15,242 nucleotides of DNA from an uncultured Oscillospiraceae bacterium (GCA_902489595.1 CABUAS010000042.1:1-15242); one strand, 5' to 3'; counted from the first letter of the stretch, positions 1-6,861 are shown. The notes: generated from the letters alone by a model not told the origin. Numbers and translations are program-made.

Positions 1-156
1 CCCCGCCCTACGACTATAAATGAAACGCTGCTGATATTCGTAGGGTGCGGCATCCCTGACGCACCGTTATTTATGCAGTGCTGTCTTTCCAATTTCGTAG
101 GGGCAATTCAAGAATTGCTCGCTTTATATCGGGAGGGCACGGAGACCCTCCCCTAC
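1..156. repeat. Cluster of four GTAG-hairpin (REP-like) repeats
   Basis: Four short palindromic units with a GTAG (or CTAC in the other orientation) at one foot. The tail of one is at 1-12. The others are 39-66 (arms GTGCG/CGCAC), 96-121 (arms GCAATTC/GAATTGC) and 130-156 (arms GGGAGGG/CCCTCCC). The 39-66 unit recurs inverted at 2956-2983 with one mismatch in 28, and the 1-12 end matches 3017-3028. No coding signal lies in this stretch. Confidence 0.85.
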
Positions 157-183
157 AAAATATTTTGTATGTCAAAAATTTTG

Positions 184-212
184 TTGACAAATTTTATTCT
201 TTATGTTAATTT
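184..212 (+). promoter_or_regulatory. Possible weak promoter before the 5S remnant
   Basis: A perfect TTGACA at 184-189 lies in AT-rich sequence. The hexamer 17 bp downstream, TAATTT at 207-212, matches the -10 consensus at only 3 of 6 positions. It could serve the small ORF and the Nudix operon, since nothing better is seen upstream of them, but the 5S-type terminator at 281-313 would lie in between. Confidence 0.25.
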
Positions 213-249
213 GTTTATGTAATCAGCTATAACTGATTTTAAGTGAATA

Positions 250-313
<64 letters not shown>

Positions 314-324
314 GGAGTGATGCT

Positions 325-490
325 ATGATTGACGTTAATTCTATTGATAAAGCAATTAAAACGGGCACCTGTACGATTTATCATTCGTGTGTTCATAATA
401 TGCTTTATGAAAAATCGTATTACTTTTGATTTTATGGAAAAATCCGAAATGCTTTTCAAGTGGTCGGGCAGATTGATTAAAGAAGATTGA
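325..490 (+). pseudogene. Small ORF, possibly a frameshifted gene remnant
   Basis: An ATG at 325 has a strong AAGGAG ribosome binding site at 312-317 and opens a 34-codon frame that stops at 427-429 (it begins MIDVNSIDKAIKTG). A second frame runs to a stop at 488-490, starting from an ATG at 407 that has no ribosome binding site; it ends in a protein-like stretch (FDFMEKSEMLFKWSGRLIKED is read there in overlapping pieces of phase 2). A good start, an early stop and coding-like sequence in a neighbouring phase suggest a short gene broken by a frameshift near 410-425. It directly precedes the Nudix operon and could also be a translated leader peptide. I do not recognise the family. Confidence 0.35.
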
Positions 491-501
491 GGGGTAATTC
501 T

Positions 502-1017
502 ATGAGTGAATTATGGGATATTTATGATGAAAACAGAAAGCCGACAGGCAAAACGATTTTGAGAAGTGATTTTTTTGACCGCAATAATTGCGATTATCCT
601 GATGAATATCATATAGCGGTGCATATCTGGATAAGAAACAGTGAGGGAAAGTGGCTCATTTCCAAAAGAACACCAAATAAGAATTATCCGCTTTTGTGGG
701 AGTGCACAGGCGGTTCGGTTATTGCAGGCGAGGACAGTCTTTCGGGCGCATTGAGAGAGGTTAGGGAAGAGCTTGGAATTAAGCTTGATGTTCAGAAAGG
801 GTATCTTTATAAATCCATAAAAAGAGAGATTTATAATGATTTCTGCGATGTCTGGCTGTTTGAATGTGATTGCGATATTAACGATGTTGTGCTTCAGGAG
901 GGCGAAACCTGCGATGCGATGTGGGCGTCAGGCAATGAAATTTTGGAGATGATTCAGTCGGGTGAATTTATACCGATTGATAATATGCAGTATGTTCCTG
1001 ATTTATTAAGAGAATGA
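502..1017 (+). CDS. Nudix hydrolase
   Basis: A 171-residue Nudix-fold pyrophosphohydrolase, expected to split a nucleoside diphosphate linked to some moiety X using a divalent metal in the cytosol. The full Nudix box G-x5-E-x7-REVREELGI is intact at residues 71-93, including the metal-binding REVREE glutamates. The N-terminal MSELWDIYDENRKPTG resembles the group of Nudix proteins related to isopentenyl-diphosphate isomerase, but substrate cannot be told from sequence. ATG 502 is preferred over an in-frame TTG at 487 because GAGGGG at 489-494 sits 7 nt before the ATG. It is the first gene of a tight four-gene operon; the next start is 7 nt after its stop. Confidence 0.9.
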   Translation: MSELWDIYDENRKPTGKTILRSDFFDRNNCDYPDEYHIAVHIWIRNSEGKWLISKRTPNKNYPLLWECTGGSVIAGEDSLSGALREVREELGIKLDVQKGYLYKSIKREIYNDFCDVWLFECDCDINDVVLQEGETCDAMWASGNEILEMIQSGEFIPIDNMQYVPDLLRE

Positions 1018-1024
1018 GGTTATT

Positions 1025-1798
1025 ATGAATTATAGAATTATTACTTATGAAGAAAAATACCGTGATGATTTAATTTTTATGGTGCTTGAGTCAAAAGATG
1101 CGCTTGGAAAAGTGCCGTCAATTAATCCTGATTTGCTTAGCATTCAGCAAACTTATTTTGACAAGGGCGATATGTTCTGGCTTGCAGTAGATGAAAACGA
1201 CAGGGTAATCGGCAGTATTGGGTACAGTTCGATTGAAAACAGCAATGACGTGTGGCTCCACAGGCTGTATATCAAATGCGATTTAAAAAGACATGGGCTT
1301 GGCTCTGCACTTTTAAAATTTGTTGAAAACTATCTCGTTTCAATCGGCAAAGAAACGGTGCACGTTCATCTTGGTGATGAAAAATTCTTTGAGTCAAAGC
1401 AATTTTATCCGAAGCACGGTTATGAGTATTACGCACCGCGATATATGAAAAAGAGATTAATACCTGATTATTCCGAGATCATAGGAAAATGTGTAAAAGG
1501 AGTTATTGACAGACCGATTGGCAGCCGACACCCTGATTATTCAAATATTGTGTATCCTGTTAATTATGGCTGTATACCTGAAATTTCAGGCGGCGATGAT
1601 GAACCGCAGGATGTTTATTTGCTTGGTGTCAGCGTTCCCGTAAACTGTTTTCAGGGTAAAGTTATTGCGGCTTATCATCGTTTTGACGATAATGAGGACA
1701 AGTGGATAGTTGCAGATAATAATGACTTTACCGATAATGAAATTCTGAATGCAATAAATTTTCAGGAAAAATATTTTAAAGGAAGATTATACAGATAG
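1025..1798 (+). CDS. GNAT acetyltransferase fused to pyrophosphatase-like domain
   Basis: A 257-residue two-domain protein. Residues 1-145 are a GNAT N-acetyltransferase: a hydrophobic strand at WLHRLYIKCD, then the acetyl-CoA loop KRHGLG (88-93), and the typical FYPKHGYEYY near 127-136. Residues 150-257 resemble the short Firmicutes proteins annotated as inorganic pyrophosphatase. Visible marks are IDRPIGS (161-167), YPVNYGCIP (177-185), an acidic DDEPQD (191-196) where family I enzymes have DGDPxD, and HRFDDNEDKW (218-227), which could supply the later metal aspartates. The glutamate in place of the middle aspartate makes catalysis uncertain. ATG 1025 follows GAGG at 1016-1019. The join is in one uninterrupted frame. 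Second gene of the operon, 12 nt before the next start. Confidence 0.8.
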   Translation: MNYRIITYEEKYRDDLIFMVLESKDALGKVPSINPDLLSIQQTYFDKGDMFWLAVDENDRVIGSIGYSSIENSNDVWLHRLYIKCDLKRHGLGSALLKFVENYLVSIGKETVHVHLGDEKFFESKQFYPKHGYEYYAPRYMKKRLIPDYSEIIGKCVKGVIDRPIGSRHPDYSNIVYPVNYGCIPEISGGDDEPQDVYLLGVSVPVNCFQGKVIAAYHRFDDNEDKWIVADNNDFTDNEILNAINFQEKYFKGRLYR

Positions 1799-1810
1799 AA
1801 AGGAGCAGAT

Positions 1811-2326
1811 ATGAAAATTGTGATTATGGGCTATAGCGGTGCAGGAAAATCGACGCTCGCAAGGTGGTTTGCAGATTATTACGGCATACCGTGCCTGTAT
1901 CTTGACCGTGTTAATTTTAAAGAAAATTGGCAGATGCGGGACAGGGAAGAGGGCAGGCAGATGGTTGCCGACTTTATGAAGCAGGACAGTTGGGTGATTG
2001 ACGGCAATTACAGTGAATTTCATCAGGCTGAGCGGATTGATAATGCCGATTTGGCGGTTATTCTACAGTATTCACGAATTGCCTGCATTAAGGGTGTGTT
2101 CAGCCGCTATTTTACCTACAGAGGTAAAACACGTGAAAGTATTGCTGACGGCTGTGCCGAAAAAATTGACCCTGAATTCTTTTGGTGGGTTATACACAAG
2201 CAGTATTCAAAAAAGAAAAAGGATAAATTCAGATCAATTAAAAGTAAATATCCCGAGAAAACACATATTTTTAAATCAAGAAAACAGTTGAATGATTTTT
2301 TGGAAAAATATATAATTAAACAGTGA
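1811..2326 (+). CDS. P-loop nucleotide kinase-like protein (FlaR/adenylate kinase-like)
   Basis: A 171-residue small P-loop NTPase. The Walker A motif GYSGAGKST is at residues 7-15, right after the first beta strand. A WVIDGNYSEF segment near residue 60 and an arginine-bearing lid (YFTYRGKTRES) fit the family often annotated as DNA topology modulation protein FlaR or adenylate kinase-like. These proteins are probably small-molecule or nucleotide kinases; no substrate is established from sequence. The ribosome binding site AGGAG is at 1801-1805. The C-terminal third is very rich in lysine (KKKKDK), typical of the family. It is third in the operon, with 24 nt to the following gene. Confidence 0.82.
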   Translation: MKIVIMGYSGAGKSTLARWFADYYGIPCLYLDRVNFKENWQMRDREEGRQMVADFMKQDSWVIDGNYSEFHQAERIDNADLAVILQYSRIACIKGVFSRYFTYRGKTRESIADGCAEKIDPEFFWWVIHKQYSKKKKDKFRSIKSKYPEKTHIFKSRKQLNDFLEKYIIKQ

Positions 2327-2350
2327 TAACAATTCGGGGGTGATTTTACT

Positions 2351-2908
2351 ATGCAGATTGAAATCAGAAAAATGAGAGCACAGGACAGACAGGCGGTTGA
2401 GCATATCTGCCTTTCAACGGCGCCGTCTGCTTTGAATTCTACGGTGAAAATGCGTGAATACACATTGCTTATGTATAACAGATACTATACAAGAATGGCA
2501 GGGGACAGTTTTGTTGCCGTGAATTCCTACGATATTCCGATTGGTTACATACTTTGTGCGCCCAGTTATGAGCATTACAGAAAAAGTTTTTATGAAAATG
2601 AGCTTTCCGGTATTAAAAAAATCAGTTTTACAAGAGGAATTTCGGCAAGGGGCGAGGTCGCTTATATGAAAAGGTTTTCAAAGGAATATCCGGCGCATCT
2701 GCATATTGATATTCTGCCCGAGTATCAGCATATGGGAATAGGTAAAAAGCTGATGCAGGCGTTGCTGACTCATTTGAAAAATACAGGCGTTAAAGGCGTT
2801 ATGCTGATTGTTTCGCCCGATAATAAGAATGCAATATCATTTTATGAAAAATGCGGATTTACGGCAGTTTCACACGGCGCAGGAATTGTTTTTGCGATAA
2901 GGCTGTGA
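2351..2908 (+). CDS. GNAT family N-acetyltransferase
   Basis: A 185-residue single-domain GNAT enzyme, expected to move an acetyl group from acetyl-CoA to an amine. The core is AHLHIDILPEYQHMGIGKKL (residues 115-134), containing the acetyl-CoA signature Q-x-x-G-x-G at 126-131. A later strand MLIVSPDNKNAISFYEKCGF (151-170) carries the N-x-x-A-x-x-F-Y-E-K-x-G-F signature. The N-terminal half (an IEIRKMRAQDRQAV start and a long helical insertion at 70-105) resembles GNATs of about 180-200 residues common in Clostridia. The substrate is unknown. GGGGGTG at 2336-2342 is the ribosome binding site. Last gene of the operon, followed by repeats and a strong terminator. Confidence 0.88.
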   Translation: MQIEIRKMRAQDRQAVEHICLSTAPSALNSTVKMREYTLLMYNRYYTRMAGDSFVAVNSYDIPIGYILCAPSYEHYRKSFYENELSGIKKISFTRGISARGEVAYMKRFSKEYPAHLHIDILPEYQHMGIGKKLMQALLTHLKNTGVKGVMLIVSPDNKNAISFYEKCGFTAVSHGAGIVFAIRL

Positions 2909-2924
2909 CGTTAAAATAATATTG

Positions 2925-3028
2925 CAGGGGCAATTCACGAATTGCCCGTTAACGGCGGTGCGTCAGGGGTGCCGCACCCTACGGAGTCGCAATAGTGCTA
3001 TTTGCAGGCGAGGGCACCCCGCCCTACG
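2925..3028. repeat. Three GTAG-hairpin (REP-like) repeats after the operon
   Basis: Units at 2925-2948 (arms GGGCAATTC/GAATTGCCC, foot changed to GCAG), 2956-2983 (inverted near-copy of 39-66) and about 3005-3028 (ending CCCCGCCCTACG, as at 1-12). These three subtypes correspond to three of the four units at the left end of the window. Confidence 0.85.
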
Positions 3029-3039
3029 ATAACATTAAG

Positions 3040-3086
3040 AAAACAGCGCAGAAATATTGAGCTTCTGCGCTGTTTTGACTTTTTTC
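3040..3086. terminator. Strong bidirectional terminator
   Basis: A perfect 14-bp stem, AAAACAGCGCAGAA (3040-3053) with TTCTGCGCTGTTTT (3063-3076), has a 9-nt loop. On + it is followed by GACTTTTTT, which ends the Nudix/GNAT operon. On - the stem ends in TTTTCTTA, which would end the Xre gene at 3123. Confidence 0.88.
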
Positions 3087-3122
3087 TGCACGCTGATGAA
3101 ACGATGATAAAGCGTTCCGTTT

Positions 3123-3401
3123 TTATTCAGTACCTTTTATATCATTAATAATTTCCTGTATATGACTGATTTGAGTATCGGTCAGTCCGTCAATTTCCAA
3201 ACGAATTTTTTCTCTGCCAAGCAGATAATCCGTTGAGACTGAAAAAATATCAGACAGTTTTACAAGCATATCTATTGAGGGTTGAATGTTATTATTCTCC
3301 CAGTTGGATACTGTTTGCTTTGTTACAGAGAGCTTGTTGGCGAGTGTTACCTGTGACCAACCATTTATATTTCGCAAGTTATATATATTTTCGTTTAACA
3401 T
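3123..3401 (-). CDS. Small Xre-family HTH regulator
   Basis: A 92-residue cytosolic DNA-binding protein, almost entirely an HTH_3/Cro-type domain (about residues 5-62). The helix-turn-helix is seen in WSQVTLANKLSVTKQTVSNW, followed by the usual IDMLVKLSDIFSVSTDYLLG. A short C-terminal tail (DGLTDTQISHIQEIINDIK) may dimerise. It starts at ATG 3401 behind a GGGGGG-type ribosome binding site (complement of 3407-3412). It is divergent from the TM2 gene, with a 129-bp AT-rich region between the starts that contains a palindrome overlapping its probable -10. Autoregulation and control of the TM2 gene are inferred from this layout. Confidence 0.88.
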   Translation of the reverse strand: MLNENIYNLRNINGWSQVTLANKLSVTKQTVSNWENNNIQPSIDMLVKLSDIFSVSTDYLLGREKIRLEIDGLTDTQISHIQEIINDIKGTE

Positions 3402-3425
3402 TTTACGCCCCCCAAAATCTAATAT

Positions 3426-3440
3426 TATAATACTATTATA
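3426..3440. promoter_or_regulatory. Candidate Xre operator
   Basis: A perfect 15-bp palindrome, TATAATA-C-TATTATA, centred on 3433, lies 25 bp upstream of the Xre start codon. It contains TATAAT hexamers readable on both strands, so a bound repressor would cover the likely -10 of the regulator. The sequence is low in complexity, so chance is possible. Confidence 0.4.
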
Positions 3441-3449
3441 TTTTAATTA

Positions 3450-3481
3450 TTGACAAACTTTAAATACTATGGCATTCTAAT
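3450..3481 (+). promoter_or_regulatory. Tentative promoter of the TM2 gene
   Basis: TTGACA at 3450-3455 is a perfect -35. The -10 is unclear: ATTCTA (3474-3479, spacer 18) or TCTAAT (3476-3481, spacer 20). The perfect TATAAT at 3509-3514 is too close to the ribosome binding site to be the used -10. Confidence 0.35.
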
Positions 3482-3530
3482 AATTGACTCAAGCGAATAT
3501 TGAGCATTTATAATGAAAAGGAGAAATTTT

Positions 3531-3920
3531 ATGTATTGTAAATCTTGTGGAGCAGAAATGAATGAAAATCAGGAAATTTGCCTTAGCTGTGGGGTTAAGA
3601 AAGGTTTAGGCAACAGCTTCTGCGCAAATTGCGGAAAAGAGATTTCGCCAAATGCAGATGTTTGTCTTAATTGCGGCGTTAAGGTAAGTAATGCCAATGT
3701 AAATAGCGATGATCTCGCAGGAAAAGATAAGACAACTGCCGGAATTCTTGCGCTGTTGCTTGGTGGCTTCGGCGTTCATAATTTTTATTTGGGCGAGAGT
3801 AAAAAAGGTGTAGTTAAAATTTTACTTTGTTGGACCGGTATAAGTTCAATTCTTGCTTTGATTGATGCTATAAAAATCTTTACAGATAAGTATGAAGCAG
3901 ATTCAACTAAGTTTTTTTAA
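3531..3920 (+). CDS. Double zinc-ribbon TM2-domain membrane protein
   Basis: A 129-residue protein. The N-terminus has two zinc-ribbon repeats: C3-x2-C6 with C17-x2-C20, and C31-x2-C34 with C45-x2-C48. A short linker leads to a TM2 domain of two transmembrane helices (residues about 68-115): GILALLLGGFGVHNFYLGES, then a polar turn, then ILLCWTGISSILALIDAIKI. Such proteins are inner-membrane proteins of unknown function, often found beside regulators. ATG 3531 is preferred to ATG 3513 because the AAAAGGAG at 3516-3523 lies inside the longer reading and 7 nt before 3531. It is divergent from the Xre gene and convergent with gapA. Confidence 0.88.
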   Translation: MYCKSCGAEMNENQEICLSCGVKKGLGNSFCANCGKEISPNADVCLNCGVKVSNANVNSDDLAGKDKTTAGILALLLGGFGVHNFYLGESKKGVVKILLCWTGISSILALIDAIKIFTDKYEADSTKFF

Positions 3921-3941
3921 TTGACAGCATAGTAAAAAGCG

Positions 3942-4000
3942 TTATGCCTTACACACGGCATAAGAAAAACGGCTTGGAGAAATCCAAGCCGTTTGTTTGT
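3942..4000. terminator. Two-hairpin terminator between convergent genes
   Basis: The first stem is TTATGCC/GGCATAA (3942-3948 with 3957-3963). The second is AAACGGCTTGGA/TCCAAGCCGTTT (3967-3978 with 3983-3994) with a GAAA loop. On - the second stem runs into TTTTTCTTA and so ends gapA. On + it is followed by GTTTGTGT and could end the TM2 gene. Confidence 0.85.
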
Positions 4001-4014
4001 GTATTCAGTTCGGT

Positions 4015-5028
4015 TTAGCCAAGTTCTGAGAAGTACTTGATTGTGCGAACCATCTGTGATGTGTAGCTGTTCTCGTTATCATACCAAGAAACAACCTGAA
4101 CCTCATAAAGGTCATCACCGAGAGGAAGAACCATTGTCTGAGTAGCATCAAAGAGTGAGCCGTATCTCATACCAACGATGTCTGATGAAACGATTTCATC
4201 TGTGTTGTAGCCGAATGACTCTGTAGCAGCAGCCTTCATAGCAGCGTTGATGCCGTCAACAGTAACATCCTTGCCCTTAACAACAGCAGTAAGAATTGTT
4301 GTTGAACCTGTTGGTGTAGGAACACGCTGAGCAGAACCGATAAGTTTGCCGTTGAGTTCGGGAATTACAAGACCGATTGCCTTTGCAGCACCTGTTGAGT
4401 TAGGAACGATGTTAACAGCAGCAGCTCTTGAACGACGAAGGTCACCCTTTCTCTGAGGACCGTCAAGAGTCATCTGATCGCCTGTGTAAGCGTGGATTGT
4501 GCACATAATACCGCTCTGGATAGGAGCGAAATCGTTAAGAGCCTTAGCCATAGGAGCAAGGCAGTTTGTTGTGCAAGATGCTGCTGAAATAACTGTATCT
4601 TCAGCAGTAAGTGTTTCGTGGTTTACATTGTAAACGATTGTAGGAAGATCGTTGCCTGCCGGAGCAGAAATAACAACCTTACGAGCGCCTGCCTTAACGT
4701 GAGCAGATGCCTTGTCCTTTGAAGTGTAGAAGCCTGTGCATTCAAGAACAACGTCTACACCAAGCTCGCCCCAAGGAAGTTCTGAAGCGTCAGCCTTAGC
4801 ATAAATTTTGATTTCTTTGCCGTCTACGATGATTGAATCATCAGTAGCTGAAACTGTGTCAGCAAGAGCATATTTGCCCTGTGATGAGTCATACTTAAGA
4901 AGGTGAGCAAGCATTTTCGGGCTTGTAAGATCGTTGATAGCAACAACCTCGTAACCTTCTGCGCCGAACATCTGGCGGAAAGCAAGACGACCGATACGGC
5001 CGAAACCGTTAATAGCAACTTTTACCAT
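4015..5028 (-). CDS. gapA: Glyceraldehyde-3-phosphate dehydrogenase, type I
   Basis: A 337-residue cytosolic enzyme, normal length for the family, that oxidises glyceraldehyde-3-phosphate to 1,3-bisphosphoglycerate with reduction of NAD in glycolysis; it works as a tetramer. The dinucleotide fold begins VKVAINGFGRIGR (residues 2-14). An aspartate follows the second strand (VAIND, residue 33), suggesting NAD rather than NADP. The catalytic site SCTTNC has Cys152, and the base is His179 in CTIHAYTGDQ. The substrate-binding RRSRAAAVNIVPN and the C-terminal SWYDNENSY are intact. The ribosome binding site GGAGGT is the complement of 5037-5042. It stands alone with its own promoter and terminator, so it is not in an operon with pgk or tpi here. 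Confidence 0.98.
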   Translation of the reverse strand: MVKVAINGFGRIGRLAFRQMFGAEGYEVVAINDLTSPKMLAHLLKYDSSQGKYALADTVSATDDSIIVDGKEIKIYAKADASELPWGELGVDVVLECTGFYTSKDKASAHVKAGARKVVISAPAGNDLPTIVYNVNHETLTAEDTVISAASCTTNCLAPMAKALNDFAPIQSGIMCTIHAYTGDQMTLDGPQRKGDLRRSRAAAVNIVPNSTGAAKAIGLVIPELNGKLIGSAQRVPTPTGSTTILTAVVKGKDVTVDGINAAMKAAATESFGYNTDEIVSSDIVGMRYGSLFDATQTMVLPLGDDLYEVQVVSWYDNENSYTSQMVRTIKYFSELG

Positions 5029-5067
5029 TGGAAATTACCTCCGAATAAATTAATTTAAATAATGGTT

Positions 5068-5086
5068 GGCATTATTTAAAAATGCC
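5068..5086. promoter_or_regulatory. Palindrome in the gapA leader
   Basis: GGCATT (5068-5073) and AATGCC (5081-5086) flank the 7-nt centre ATTTAAA, which contains the palindrome TTTAAA. It lies just downstream of the predicted start of gapA transcription, so it could be an operator or an RNA hairpin. No known regulator is recognised. Confidence 0.4.
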
Positions 5087-5104
5087 TTAATTATTTGCAA
5101 GTAT

Positions 5105-5133
5105 ATTTTATACTTTTTGTGAGCGAATATCAA
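5105..5133 (-). promoter_or_regulatory. gapA promoter
   Basis: Read on -, the -35 is TTGATA (5128-5133) and the -10 is TAAAAT (5105-5110), with a 17-bp spacer. It sits about 77 bp upstream of the gapA start codon and is the best-scoring promoter in the 330-bp gene-free stretch 5029-5358. Confidence 0.65.
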
Positions 5134-5260
5134 GAATTTTTTTCCATTTATTAAAGTTTGTTAATTCTCAACAAAAAGGCATGCAAAAGTGTGCCTCTTT
5201 ATATTTATTTTTTGAGTGTTTTAGGCGTTTTTTACGTTAATTTACAATGTGCTTGAAAAA

Positions 5261-5334
5261 CGGGTCGATGTGGGCATCGACCCCTACAGAGATATAATAA
5301 CGTTTTCGTAGGAGAGAGTCTCTGTGCCCTCCCG
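5261..5334. repeat. Inverted pair of GTAG-hairpin repeats
   Basis: One unit is at 5261-5287 (CGGGTCGAT, loop, ATCGACCC, CTAC) and one at 5307-5334 (CGTAGGAGAG, loop, CCCTCCCG). The two GTAG feet face each other across 20 nt. The pair lies between the MFS stop codon and the gapA promoter and fills most of the remaining gene-free sequence there. Confidence 0.82.
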
Positions 5335-5358
5335 TAAAAATAAGGCAGGCTGATTTTA

Positions 5359-6729
5359 TCATTTCTCTGCCTTGGTTTTTCTGCGGAGAATGATAACAGG
5401 TATCAGCGTGAGAATTGCAACGGCGGCAGATGCCCAGAACATTACGTTGCCCGGTGCAGATGTTACAACGCCGTACTCGTTTGTATATGTGATTTCGTTG
5501 AAGCGGCACACAAAGTTGCCGATAAACGGACCTATAATCATAGGAATAAGAACGAAAAACAGAATTCTGATGCCCTGGAATGCACCTACCTTATCCTCAG
5601 GCATAAAGTCACGCACAGATGCGTTCATTGCGATTGAGAAGAGTGCCCATCCTGCAAGTGCAGGAACTGCGGCAATAAGAAATACGATAATGCTTTTTGC
5701 AAAGCCTGCGGCGAAAAGACCTGCGGCATAAAGAACAACGGAAAATACCATAAATTTCTGTTTGCCGAGTTTATCCATAAGCCTGCCCGCAGTGATTACA
5801 AGCGTTACTGCAAGAATGACAACCGCAACAGCGATTGCGATAATTGCAGGCGTAAGTGACGCCATAAGTGTGTCAAGGCTGAAATTCATTACGTTGCCGA
5901 GATAGATGAAGATGTAAGGGAAAAACACCTGAAACGCAGTTGAAGAAAGGCAGTTTGCAGAAAGTGCAAGATAAAGCCTTTTGTTTTCCTTAACCACTGA
6001 CGGGCGGAAACTGTAGATTAAATCGTTCCAGTAGTTTTCGTTTGTTTCGGATTTTACCGTGCTGTCCTTAATTGTAAACAGACCGATTATACCGCACAGT
6101 GTAACGATTGCGCCGAGCACGATGAAAATTACGTCATAGCCGATTGCGCCCACAAAGCCTGCAAGACCCATAACCGCCACGGTAGCACCAATCGGCAGAA
6201 TTGCGAGCACGCTTTCTACGGTTGCACGGTTTTTTGTGCTTGAAACGTCTGTAACCCAGGCGTTGAATGCGGCGTCGTTGCCTGTTGAGCCGATGAAGGA
6301 CATTACGCAGTCCATAACGATAACCATTGTAACGGTTACGGTGAGGATTTTAACCTCGTCACTTAAATGGAACAGGGTCGCTGTGTTATCTCTTGAAATT
6401 GCACCGAAACTTGCGGTTACAATACCCCAGAGTATGTAGCCGATTGAAATAAACGGCTTGCGCTTTCCGATTTTGTCACTCAGTGTGCCCATTAAAAATG
6501 TGGCAACTACGGTAAATGCGGCACTGGCGGCAACCATTGTTGAAATGGCGCTCATTACGTCAATAGAACCGTTGACTGCTTCCTGCGAAGCACCGTTGTA
6601 AACCGAGTTGTAAAGGAACGTGTTGAAGAACATATTTTCAACCGCCCACGCAATCTGACCCATAAATCCGAACAGGATTATGTTAAACCAGATGCGGCCG
6701 CCCAGTTTACCCTCTTTTTGTTTTTTCAT
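5359..6729 (-). CDS. MFS transporter, GPH/SLC45-like sugar transporter type
   Basis: A 456-residue polytopic membrane protein with about 12 hydrophobic segments in two sets of six. The loop between TM2 and TM3 carries G-x3-D-K-I-G-K-R-K (81-91), and the second half carries the matching GRLMDKLGKQK (315-325), as in the major facilitator fold. The opening FNIILFGFMGQIAWAVENMF and the central cytoplasmic loop with ENYWNDLIYSFRP resemble GPH/SLC45-like sugar cation symporters. A sugar or sugar-like substrate is inferred, not shown. ATG 6729 follows AAAGGGTG. The gene has a strong promoter and a long structured leader that can hide this ribosome binding site. It is upstream of gapA on the same strand, but gapA has its own promoter. 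Confidence 0.85.
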   Translation of the reverse strand: MKKQKEGKLGGRIWFNIILFGFMGQIAWAVENMFFNTFLYNSVYNGASQEAVNGSIDVMSAISTMVAASAAFTVVATFLMGTLSDKIGKRKPFISIGYILWGIVTASFGAISRDNTATLFHLSDEVKILTVTVTMVIVMDCVMSFIGSTGNDAAFNAWVTDVSSTKNRATVESVLAILPIGATVAVMGLAGFVGAIGYDVIFIVLGAIVTLCGIIGLFTIKDSTVKSETNENYWNDLIYSFRPSVVKENKRLYLALSANCLSSTAFQVFFPYIFIYLGNVMNFSLDTLMASLTPAIIAIAVAVVILAVTLVITAGRLMDKLGKQKFMVFSVVLYAAGLFAAGFAKSIIVFLIAAVPALAGWALFSIAMNASVRDFMPEDKVGAFQGIRILFFVLIPMIIGPFIGNFVCRFNEITYTNEYGVVTSAPGNVMFWASAAVAILTLIPVIILRRKTKAEK

Positions 6730-6737
6730 AAAAATTT

Positions 6738-6804
6738 ACACCCTTTCCGACTGCTGATAATGACTGAAAATCACAATAAATCCTTTAGCAGTCGGATAAG
6801 GTGT
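6738..6804 (-). promoter_or_regulatory. Leader hairpin that can sequester the MFS ribosome binding site
   Basis: In the transcript, the 18 nt complementary to 6787-6804 can pair with the 18 nt complementary to 6738-6755. There is one mismatch, one G-U pair and nine uninterrupted pairs at the top (CCGACTGCT/AGCAGTCGG), with a 31-nt loop. The downstream arm contains AAAGGGTGT, the ribosome binding site of the transporter. This suggests translational control by opening of the stem. It does not resemble any riboswitch class that I can name. Confidence 0.55.
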
Positions 6805-6821
6805 GATGTAAATTCAGCCAT

Positions 6822-6851
6822 CTCAAAATTATGCCATCGGCAAATTTTGAG
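6822..6851 (-). promoter_or_regulatory. Second leader hairpin of the MFS gene
   Basis: CTCAAAATT (6822-6830) and TGCC (6832-6835) pair with GGCA (6839-6842) and AATTTTGAG (6843-6851), leaving one bulged base and a 3-nt loop. There is no T-run after it on either strand, so it is not a simple terminator. Confidence 0.6.
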
Positions 6852-6861
6852 GGCATATAAT

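Noticed and set aside
1..156. Regularly spaced short repeats at the window start as a CRISPR array.
   Set aside because: The units differ in their stem bodies, alternate in orientation and have irregular spacing of 8-30 nt; no identical direct repeats and no cas genes are seen.
3509..3514. Perfect TATAAT as the -10 of the TM2 gene.
   Set aside because: Transcription would begin within or after the ribosome binding site at 3516-3523, leaving the message without it.
5359..6729. MFS transporter and gapA as one operon.
   Set aside because: They are separated by 330 bp holding a repeat pair and a good gapA promoter.
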